The translations under genes and the position numbers were made by a program. Positions 7,601-13,326 of a stretch of 15,517 bases of DNA are shown in pieces; positions within the stretch are counted from its first letter, which is position 1; each line of letters starts with the position of its first letter. The notes below the pieces were generated by a model, which worked only from the letters and a program-made list of their open reading frames with translations, had not been told where the DNA came from and did not search any database. This DNA comes from QHWT01 sp046734675 (GTDB taxonomy: Bacteria; Acidobacteriota; Vicinamibacteria; Vicinamibacterales; 2-12-FULL-66-21), in assembly GCA_046734675.1 (NCBI GenBank), contig JBKPRU010000279.1, positions 1 through 15,517 on the forward strand. Reading direction: 5' to 3'.

Positions 7601-8369
7601 CGAGCGCCTCCCGCACGAAGGACCGTGGGGCGCGCGCCCGTTCGAGCAGGTAGCGCGAGTACGCGGCGCGGGTGGCTGCGACCTCTCCTTCCGCGTTCCC
7701 GTCCATCAACCAGCGCTCCGGCACCCAGCTGACGATCTCGTCGATCGTCTCCGGCGTGATCGTGCGCACCATGGTTTCGTCGACGCTCTCGAGCCGCGTC
7801 GCCTGGTCGAGCAGCACGTGATTCTTGATCATCTGAAACGGATCGCGCGGACGCCCCTCGTCCAGTTCCCACCCGGGTGTGTGGTGGAAGTACAACGTCG
7901 CGCCGTGATCGATCAGCCACAGCCGGCGATGCCACATCAGGATGTTCGTGTTGCGCGGGGTCCGGTCGACGTTGCTCACGTAGGCGTCGAACCAGACGAT
8001 GCGCGACGCGAGATCGGGGTCGGAAGCGTGTACGACCGGATCGTACGCGACCGATCCGGGCAGGTAGTCGAGCGCGAGATTCAGGCCGGCGCTGTCGAGG
8101 ATGAGCGCGTGGATCTCAGGGTCGGGTTCCGTCCGTGCCAGCTCGGGGTCGAGATCGACGAAGACAATCTCGGGCACCGGCAACCCGAGCGCTCGCGCGA
8201 TCTCACCGGACACGAGCTCCGCGATCAACGCGCGCGCGCCCTGCCCCGCGCCGCGGAACTTCAGAACGTACAGTCCCTCATCGTCGGCTTCGACAATCGC
8301 GGGCAGCGAGCCGCCCTCGCGAAGCGGCGTGACGTAGCGCGTCGCGCGGATGGTCCTCGGCAGGGGCAT
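7590..8369 (-). CDS. HipA-like protein kinase family protein
   Basis: This 259-residue cytoplasmic protein looks like a minimal HipA-type kinase. YVLKFRG at 34-40 holds a candidate ATP lysine (Lys37), and Glu51 in LIAELVSGEIAR may form the salt bridge. SNVDRTPRNTN at 132-142 resembles the HipA catalytic loop (D, then N), and LIDHGATLYF at 152-161 provides the metal-binding Asp154. HipA proteins are Ser/Thr kinases, classically toxins paired with a HipB repressor. Here no helix-turn-helix partner is present. The protein is shorter than HipA (about 440) and lacks its N-terminal subdomain, and the partner gene encodes DUF3037. A stand-alone regulatory kinase is therefore more likely than a classical toxin-antitoxin. 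Catalytic activity is inferred from motifs only. Confidence 0.8.
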   Translation of the reverse strand: MPLPRTIRATRYVTPLREGGSLPAIVEADDEGLYVLKFRGAGQGARALIAELVSGEIARALGLPVPEIVFVDLDPELARTEPDPEIHALILDSAGLNLALDYLPGSVAYDPVVHASDPDLASRIVWFDAYVSNVDRTPRNTNILMWHRRLWLIDHGATLYFHHTPGWELDEGRPRDPFQMIKNHVLLDQATRLESVDETMVRTITPETIDEIVSWVPERWLMDGNAEGEVAATRAAYSRYLLERARAPRSFVREALGAR

Positions 8370-8439
8370 CCGCTCATTCTGGCACGGAGACTGCCGGTCG
8401 CGGCAGCTGACACTCTCACGCTCTCACGGGCACGGCCTT

Positions 8440-8536
8440 GTCACGAAGATCACAAAGGACACGACGTTCACACAGAAACACCGTGGTCTTGTCCAGAGAG
8501 TCTTCGTGGTCTTCGTTTCTTCGTGGTCTTCGTGAC
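8440..8536. repeat. Short dispersed-type repeat with inverted ends and internal direct repeats
   Basis: GTCACGAAGA at 8440-8449 is exactly inverted as TCTTCGTGAC at 8527-8536. Inside, TCTTCGTGGTCTTCGT occurs twice in direct orientation (8501-8516 and 8518-8533, period 17). The left half repeats related words (CACGAAGATCACAAAGGACAC). The composition (A/T-richer, CTTCGTG units) differs from the surrounding coding DNA. Similar CTTCGTGGTCTTCGTG strings are, as I remember, scattered between genes in several bacterial phyla. It lies in the 206-bp gap between the HipA-like gene start and the end of the VWFA-like gene. No ORF of substance is in it. Confidence 0.65.
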
Positions 8537-8575
8537 GAGCCGGAGGCCGTGACCAGTGGCCGTCATCGCAACTGA

Positions 8576-10366
8576 CTACGGCCCCAGCCGGAACGGCGCG
8601 AGCACGCGCTGCGGGGCGCCATTCTGCGTGAAGGTCAGCTCCAGCAGATAGTCGCCGGCGCCGAGCGGTGCGAGCGCGACATCGGCGGTGAGCGTGCGCG
8701 CACCTGACGCGTTGGTGGCCGTGCCCGCGGTCACGGGCACCGGCAGGCGCTTGCCGGTGCGATCGAGGAGCGTGGCCGACCAGGACGCGACCTCTCCGGC
8801 GACGGCTTCCACGTGCATGCGATCGCTGCGCGAGAAGCGCCGGTTCGGCGCCGGCTGCAGGGCGTTGCCCGTGAGCGGTCCGCGGCGGAAGAGCGCAGGC
8901 GACGCGAGCGATGCGAGGCGCGCGCTGACGGATGCGCGCGACTCGTCGACGCGTGCGTCCCGTTCCAGCATGTTGAGCGCGGCGGTGACGGCGAGCTTGT
9001 CGTCCGGCACGGCCGCCGCGGCCGCGGCGGTCGACGTCACCGTGTTGACTTCCGCGGCGGTCGGCGCGCGATATCCCTTGCGCGCCCTGATGTCGATGCC
9101 GGACCGCTTCGCGCGCACCTTGATCGAGCGGAAGCGGCCATCGAGCTTGGCGTTCGTCGAGTAGTACCCGAGCAGGTAGTACGACGTGAGGTCGTCGGCG
9201 ATGCGACGCAGCTGCTTGCGGAGATCGTTGTTGTCGACGAGCGCGATGCCGTCGGTGTTCTCCGCCAGCTCGCGAAGATGCTCATTGCGGGTCCGCAGCA
9301 TGGCGTGATCCGTGACGAGGTCCACCGGCGGGTCGGGACCAATCGGCGTGTCGAAGGCCGAGAGCCCGCGCGGATCGACGGGATAGAAGCTGACGTTGGC
9401 GCGGTTGGCGTCCTGATACAGATCGCGGAAGTACTGCCAGTTGTCCATCATCGCCAGGTTCATGCGGTCGCGGTCGCATTCGCTCCGCTCGTCGAGGAAG
9501 CCCTGGCTATTCAGCTTGGTGGTCAGCGTGCCGCCCGGGCCGACGCCCGCGGGCGGCGGCAAGCCGGGCACGGGCTCTCGCGCGCCGGTCACGGGATCGG
9601 TGCGCAGCGTCGTGACCCTCTCGTCAGGACGATACAGCAGCCACCCGTCCGTGATCGTGACGACCGCGGTGCGCCCTTCGCGAATCGAGGCCATGTGCAG
9701 GATCGTGTCGTGCAGCGATTCGAGCACGGTCCGCTCGCGCCGACGATCGATCAGCGCACTTGCGAGCGCTGAATGCGTGCCCGATTCCCCCGGCTGCTTC
9801 GGATAACACGTGTCGTACTTCTCCTCGTAGTCGTCGGTGCGGATGCTGAACCGGTGCCCCCAGTACCAATTGTCACGCAGGCCCTGCTCGATCACCTGAG
9901 TCTTGCGGCCAAAGGTGATCTGCGATGGGCTCATGTCGGGCGTCATGACGCCGACGAGATCGTCGGGGCCGACGATCCGCGACATCAGTTCAATCAGCGG
10001 TTCCTTGATGCGGTACGATCCTTCGATCGAGACGTGGAAGAAATCGAGGAACACGACGAACACACGCCGATGCGGATCGGCGGCGAGCTCATTGGCGCGC
10101 GTCGGCGACGACGGTTCGACGCGTTCCGGCTGTGGACCCGCGGGCGTGACGAGGATGTGTTCGAACGTCTCGATCTTCTGCGCGTTGTTGTCCTCGTACA
10201 TCTCGAAATCGGCGGCGGTCAGATCCTGCACCGGCACGCCGTCGCGCGTCGCAAAGACGTCGACCTGCACGAAGTTGGTGCCGCCGCGGAACCGCGGGGG
10301 CTGCTGGGGCGTGGATTGTTGGGCTGCGGCGAGCAGGGCTGCCGTGAACACCAGATATCTGAGCAC
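8576..10366 (-). CDS. Secreted VWFA-related Acidobacterial domain protein
   Basis: This 596-residue protein has an N-terminal signal peptide (MLRYLVFTAALLAAAQQ). The domain start FVQVDVFATRDGVPVQDLTA with FEMYEDNNAQKIETFEH follows (about 32-70), then a von Willebrand A core beginning VFVVFLDFFHV at 102. RTAVVTITDGW lies at 231-241, and a closing module SYYLLGYYSTNAKLDGRFRS to IRARKGY spans about 394-431. That order is characteristic of the VWFA-related Acidobacterial domain family (TIGR03436), often expanded in these genomes. The first metal-site motif DxSxS is replaced by D108-F-F-H-V, so normal MIDAS metal binding is doubtful. The C-terminal 160 residues hold an Ala run and a beta-rich tail that may be a separate domain. 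It is probably periplasmic or secreted; its function is unknown. Confidence 0.9.
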   Translation of the reverse strand: MLRYLVFTAALLAAAQQSTPQQPPRFRGGTNFVQVDVFATRDGVPVQDLTAADFEMYEDNNAQKIETFEHILVTPAGPQPERVEPSSPTRANELAADPHRRVFVVFLDFFHVSIEGSYRIKEPLIELMSRIVGPDDLVGVMTPDMSPSQITFGRKTQVIEQGLRDNWYWGHRFSIRTDDYEEKYDTCYPKQPGESGTHSALASALIDRRRERTVLESLHDTILHMASIREGRTAVVTITDGWLLYRPDERVTTLRTDPVTGAREPVPGLPPPAGVGPGGTLTTKLNSQGFLDERSECDRDRMNLAMMDNWQYFRDLYQDANRANVSFYPVDPRGLSAFDTPIGPDPPVDLVTDHAMLRTRNEHLRELAENTDGIALVDNNDLRKQLRRIADDLTSYYLLGYYSTNAKLDGRFRSIKVRAKRSGIDIRARKGYRAPTAAEVNTVTSTAAAAAAVPDDKLAVTAALNMLERDARVDESRASVSARLASLASPALFRRGPLTGNALQPAPNRRFSRSDRMHVEAVAGEVASWSATLLDRTGKRLPVPVTAGTATNASGARTLTADVALAPLGAGDYLLELTFTQNGAPQRVLAPFRLGP

Positions 10367-10482
10367 GTCTCACCTCGCCGGCAGGCTGGCCCTGAGAGTC
10401 TAGCGCGAACGCCGAACCGGGCGATCGGGTTTCTCGCCGCGGCGGCGGAACGCGCGTCGGCGGGGCGCGTCTAAACCGTTAA

Positions 10483-10584
10483 GTTTCAAGACGAGCGCGT
10501 CGGGAAACGCGCCAGGCGACGCGCGCAGCGCGATCGAATTGCCAGCAAAAGCCGTGTGGCTGGGGTTGGCGCTCTTCTTGAAAC
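10483..10584 (+). other. Candidate structured RNA leader or inverted-repeat element
   Basis: Outer arms GTTTCAAGACGAGC (10483-10496) and GCTCTTCTTGAAAC (10571-10584) are complementary at 13 of 14 positions. Between them lie a perfect 8-bp hairpin GCGCGTCG/CGACGCGC (10495-10502 with 10517-10524) and a 5-bp hairpin CCAGC/GCTGG (10542-10546 with 10559-10563). Together they suggest a three-way junction; the first hairpin overlaps the outer arm by 2 nt. On the plus strand it ends 33 nt before the start of the small tail-anchored gene, in leader position. It could equally be a small mobile repeat with inverted ends. No match to a known riboswitch was recognised. The rest of the 251-bp gap (10367-10482, 10585-10617) shows nothing else I can name. 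Confidence 0.4.
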
Positions 10585-10617
10585 CCGGTGCCCATCCAGT
10601 CTCACGGAGGTGTGCCC

Positions 10618-10800
10618 ATGACGCCGCAGAAGGGCGACGAGTGGACGATTGAACGGTGGCGAATCGAGCCTCGCCTGGTCGGTCTCGAGCTCGTCGAGCC
10701 GACGGTGCCCGAACAGGCACCTCCGTTGTGGAAGGATTTGACCGTCGCATCCGCGGTCGCGATCCTTCTGTGGGCGGCCGCGGCGATTGTGTTTGGGTGA
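10618..10800 (+). CDS. Small tail-anchored membrane protein, unknown function
   Basis: The protein has 60 residues and starts at the ATG at 10618 because GGAGG (10606-10610) lies 7 nt upstream; an in-frame ATG at 10588 lacks such a site. The first 40 residues are polar and charged (GDEWTIERWRIEPRL and an acidic/proline stretch VEPTVPEQAPP). A single hydrophobic helix at about 41-59 (LTVASAVAILLWAAAAIVFG) reaches the C-terminus. This is the layout of a tail-anchored inner-membrane protein with a cytoplasmic N-terminal region. It stands alone on the plus strand and its stop faces the next minus-strand gene 10 bp away. No family was recognised. The good ribosome site and sensible topology support it being real. 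Confidence 0.65.
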   Translation: MTPQKGDEWTIERWRIEPRLVGLELVEPTVPEQAPPLWKDLTVASAVAILLWAAAAIVFG

Positions 10801-10810
10801 ACCGATCGAA

Positions 10811-11062
10811 TCAGACGGCGTGCGCCGGCGTCTCGGGAACGTCCAGCCACCCCTGAGCGCGCAGGCGATCCCCGTAGATACGCGCCCAGTCGAGCGCCAT
10901 CCACTCTTCCTGAAAGACCTCCGTCAACACGACATCACCGTCGTGCATCACTCGCGCTTCGACAGGACTGCTCTCTGCGAAGACGAGGCAGCGCACGTCC
11001 GTCGCGCGGCGGCGGAGGCACCACAGGACGCGTGCGCCCTGATCGGCGCCGTAGTCAGACAC
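10811..11062 (-). CDS. Hypothetical protein, small, unknown family
   Basis: The frame ends at 10811 and is open upstream as far as an ATG at 11272. I chose the GTG at 11062 (83 residues, starting VSDYGADQGARVLWCLRRRA). The longer version would overlap the oppositely oriented flavoprotein gene by 83 bp and run through a short tandem repeat. The start remains uncertain: residues upstream (SYTFCDLPAIQPEATN) also look protein-like and there is no start codon between 11272 and 11062. The protein is soluble, with acidic and aromatic-rich segments (TEVFQEEWMALDWARIYGDR) suggesting a compact helical C-terminal half. No signal peptide or known motif is visible. It converges with the small membrane protein gene. 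Confidence 0.5.
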   Translation of the reverse strand: MSDYGADQGARVLWCLRRRATDVRCLVFAESSPVEARVMHDGDVVLTEVFQEEWMALDWARIYGDRLRAQGWLDVPETPAHAV

Positions 11063-11148
11063 GTTCGTCGCTTCTGGTTGAATTGCGGGGAGATCGCAGA
11101 AAGTGTACGACTGCCGCTCCGGCCTTTCAAGCTGAACCGGCCACTCGT

Positions 11149-11178
11149 ATCCGCGTGTATCCGTGTCTGTCCGTGCTG
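11149..11178. repeat. Short 10-bp tandem repeat (TATCCGTGTN-type)
   Basis: Three contiguous 10-mers, TATCCGCGTG, TATCCGTGTC and TGTCCGTGCT, sit just upstream of the GTG start of the flavoprotein gene. Strings such as ATCCGTGT repeated at this period are, as I remember, dispersed in intergenic DNA of several phyla. It marks this stretch as non-coding and argues against extending the minus-strand hypothetical gene across it. Confidence 0.55.
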
Positions 11179-11189
11179 GGTGATCCCTC

Positions 11190-12464
11190 GTGCCGCTGCC
11201 GGAGCACTCTGACGTCGTGATCGTCGGCGCCGGTGCCGCCGGTCTGACGACGGCGATTGCGGCACGGCGCAACGATCCGCGACTTCAGATCACCGTTCTC
11301 GACGGCGCCGCGCGACCCGGCGCGAAGATTCTCGTGAGTGGCGGCGGACGCTGCAATGTGGTGAACAAATTCGTCTCGGAACGCGACTTCTGGGGCGGCC
11401 GCCCCTCCATCGTCCGTCGCATCCTCCGCGCGTTCAGCGTCGACGACACCATCGCGTTCTTCCGCGGTCTCGGCGTCACGCTCCACGAGGAAGCGGACGG
11501 CAAACTATTTCCCGATTCCAATCGCGCGCGCGAGGTGCTGGCGGCGCTGCTCGACGGCGTGTCGCAATCGGGCGCGGTGCTCGCCGCACCCGCGCGCGTG
11601 CAGCGGATTGCGCTCGTCGACGGACAATTCGCGATCGAGACATCGCGCGGACCGATGACCGCGAGCAGCGTGGTGCTCGCCACCGGCGGACTGTCGCTGC
11701 CCAAGTCCGGGAGCGACGGAGCGGGCTACGACTTCGCCCGCGCGCTCGGACACACGATCGTACCCACCACGCCGGCGCTCGCGCCGCTGCTCCTCGACGC
11801 GAGCACCGCGGCGGCGATCCACGCGCGCGTGCAAGGCGTCTCGCTCGACGTCGAGATCCGCGTGTGGATCGATGGACGACTGAGCATTCGTCTCGAAGGG
11901 GCGTTGCTCTGGACCCACTTCGGGATCAGCGGACCTGCAGTGCTGAATGCCTCGCGTCATTGGGCTCGCGCGGTGCTCGAAGAGCGCGACGTCCGCGTCA
12001 GCGTCAACCTGCAGCCGGGTGAGACGTTCGAGTCCGTCGATGCGCGCTGGGTCGATATCGCAACGACGCACCCGCGATCGACGCTGCGCACCAGGCTCGC
12101 GGCCTCGCTCCCCGAGTCGCTGGCCGATGCGATCCTCGACGTGCTGCGCATGGACGGCGATCAGCCCGTCGCGCATCTCTCGCGCGAGAATCGCCGGCGC
12201 CTCGCGCGGACGCTGACCGATTGGGATCTGCTGGTGATCGACACGCGCGGCTACAACTTCGCGGAGGTCACAGCAGGAGGCGTCGATCTGGCTGAGGTCG
12301 ATCCGGCGACGATGCAGTCACGCCGCTGCCGGCGTCTTTTTCTGGTCGGCGAGATCCTCGACGTCGACGGGCGGATCGGCGGATTCAACTTCCAGTGGGC
12401 TTGGGCAACCGGGCACATCGCCGGGCGCGCGCTGCCGCCGATTCTGTCGAGCCCGAGAATATAG
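11190..12464 (+). CDS. HI0933/YhiN-like FAD-dependent oxidoreductase
   Basis: This 424-residue flavoprotein starts at GTG 11190. An N-terminal dinucleotide-binding motif VIVGAGAAGLTTAIAA at about 10-25 is followed by GAKILVSGGGRCNVVN at 44-59, the signature of the HI0933/YhiN (BaiN/RdsA) family. LATGGLSLPKSGSDGAGYD lies in the middle, and the C-terminal FAD-closing motif FAEVTAGGVDLAEVD runs on to LVGEILDVDGRIGGFNFQWA. Length is usual for the family (about 390-430). Such proteins are cytoplasmic NAD(P)/FAD oxidoreductases; one member reduces bile-acid intermediates, but the substrate here cannot be told. It stands alone on the plus strand, and no clear ribosome site precedes the GTG. Confidence 0.9.
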   Translation: MPLPEHSDVVIVGAGAAGLTTAIAARRNDPRLQITVLDGAARPGAKILVSGGGRCNVVNKFVSERDFWGGRPSIVRRILRAFSVDDTIAFFRGLGVTLHEEADGKLFPDSNRAREVLAALLDGVSQSGAVLAAPARVQRIALVDGQFAIETSRGPMTASSVVLATGGLSLPKSGSDGAGYDFARALGHTIVPTTPALAPLLLDASTAAAIHARVQGVSLDVEIRVWIDGRLSIRLEGALLWTHFGISGPAVLNASRHWARAVLEERDVRVSVNLQPGETFESVDARWVDIATTHPRSTLRTRLAASLPESLADAILDVLRMDGDQPVAHLSRENRRRLARTLTDWDLLVIDTRGYNFAEVTAGGVDLAEVDPATMQSRRCRRLFLVGEILDVDGRIGGFNFQWAWATGHIAGRALPPILSSPRI

Positions 12465-12505
12465 GGTGGCATCAACTTGGCTTAAGCTCGCCCGAGCGCT
12501 GCCCC

Positions 12506-12542
12506 GTAGGGGATTCGTGCATCGTTTACGGCAATCCCCTAC
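12506..12542. other. Strong hairpin: 10-bp perfect inverted repeat
   Basis: GTAGGGGATT (12506-12515) and AATCCCCTAC (12533-12542) are exact inverted copies around a 17-nt loop that itself begins CGT and ends in ACGGC, allowing a short inner pairing. A competing hairpin CCCC-GTA-GGGG (12502-12512) shares the left arm, so two alternative folds exist. It lies between the flavoprotein stop (12464) and the small coiled-coil gene start (12568). Options are a regulator-binding palindrome, a structured leader, or a terminator; no T-tract follows. Confidence 0.6.
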
Positions 12543-12567
12543 CCAAACGTCGGTATCTCACTGCACC

Positions 12568-12789
12568 ATGGGTGATTGGAAATCCGAAGACGACATCAAA
12601 GCTGAATTGCGCGAGTTGACCTCAGAGCTGCGCAAGGTGCGTCAGGAACTTCGCGGAATGGTCGAGCCCGCCCCCAAACGGAACTCCACCCGCGCCTTTC
12701 TTCACAAGCAGTCGTGGCCATCATCGTCGTCAGCGACGCATGCTGACGATCGCCGCCGGCGCCGAGCCCGCAAGACCGAGCGCGGCTGA
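12568..12789 (+). CDS. Small charged coiled-coil protein, unknown function
   Basis: The protein has 73 residues from the ATG at 12568. The first 35 form a strongly amphipathic helix (DDIKAELRELTSELRKVRQE), probably a short coiled coil that would dimerise. Then comes a Pro/Ser-rich linker and a very basic end (DDRRRRRARKTERG) that could bind nucleic acid. There is no clear ribosome site; an in-frame ATG at 12466 would extend it through the hairpin region and seems less likely. A one-base shift near 12700 would give a hydrophobic ending instead (AVVAIIVVSDAC), so the 3' half is less certain. Its TGA abuts the convergent dinB-family stop as TGATCA. No family was recognised. Confidence 0.5.
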   Translation: MGDWKSEDDIKAELRELTSELRKVRQELRGMVEPAPKRNSTRAFLHKQSWPSSSSATHADDRRRRRARKTERG

Positions 12790-13326
12790 TCACGGCGACG
12801 CGGGCGTCTGCCAGTCTTTCAACAAACTGAAGTACGCGGCCCACGGGCCCACGTGCCGCCCGAAGGCGCGCGTCAGCAGCCGTGAGAGTTGCGCCAGGTG
12901 CGCGAGGTCGTGCGTGGCCCAGCACGCGAGCAACTGGCGAAGCGTCACGCGGCCGAGCTCGGGATGCTCGCCCACCGCGTCGAGATCCCGGTCCGTCAGG
13001 CACAGCGCATCGAGCGCATCGAGGTTCGTGCGCCGCAGCTGCGCGAACTCGCCGACGAGCGCAATCGCCGTCCACCCCTCGTAGCGTGTGAACCCGCCTT
13101 CACGATCGAACGGCGTGAACCGTCCACCGCCGGATCGGATTTTCTTGATGCGCGGCATCCAGTCCGTGATCTCGCCGTCGGCGAGATGCGCCAGCACCTC
13201 GACCACGTTCCACGTGCCGGGCGCTTCGCGAAACGTCAACGCGTCCTCCGGCGCGCCCGCGATCAGCGCCTCGATCGCGCGCGGCGACTGCCGAAGCATT
13301 TCGTGCACCTGTTCAATCATGGTCAT
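12790..13326 (-). CDS. DinB-family protein (putative metal-dependent four-helix-bundle protein)
   Basis: This 178-residue protein contains WNVVEVLAHLADGEITDW at 39-56 and WATHDLAHLAQLSRLL at 136-151. The histidines 47, 139 and 143 form the metal-binding triad typical of the DinB/YfiT (DUF664) four-helix bundle. Some members are thiol transferases using bacillithiol or mycothiol; many are stress-related with unknown substrate, and the true reaction here is unknown. Its ATG overlaps the TGA of the upstream permease gene (13323-13326), so they are probably co-translated; a second ATG two codons in is also possible. It is cytoplasmic, with no signal peptide. Confidence 0.88.
   Translation of the reverse strand: MTMIEQVHEMLRQSPRAIEALIAGAPEDALTFREAPGTWNVVEVLAHLADGEITDWMPRIKKIRSGGGRFTPFDREGGFTRYEGWTAIALVGEFAQLRRTNLDALDALCLTDRDLDAVGEHPELGRVTLRQLLACWATHDLAHLAQLSRLLTRAFGRHVGPWAAYFSLLKDWQTPASP

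Noticed and set aside
7208..8369. Classical HipBA toxin-antitoxin locus
   Set aside because: No helix-turn-helix antitoxin gene is adjacent and the kinase lacks the HipA N-terminal subdomain; the partner is DUF3037.
10565..10583. Sigma-54-like TTGGCGC-N4-CTTGAA before the small membrane protein
   Set aside because: The essential GC of the -12 element is GA here, and the same bases are better explained as part of the inverted repeat arm.
11063..11272. N-terminal extension of the small minus-strand hypothetical gene to the ATG at 11272
   Set aside because: It would cross a 10-bp tandem repeat and overlap the opposite-strand flavoprotein start by 83 bp; its Pro/Thr/Arg-rich translation there looks non-coding, although no better start than GTG 11062 is certain.
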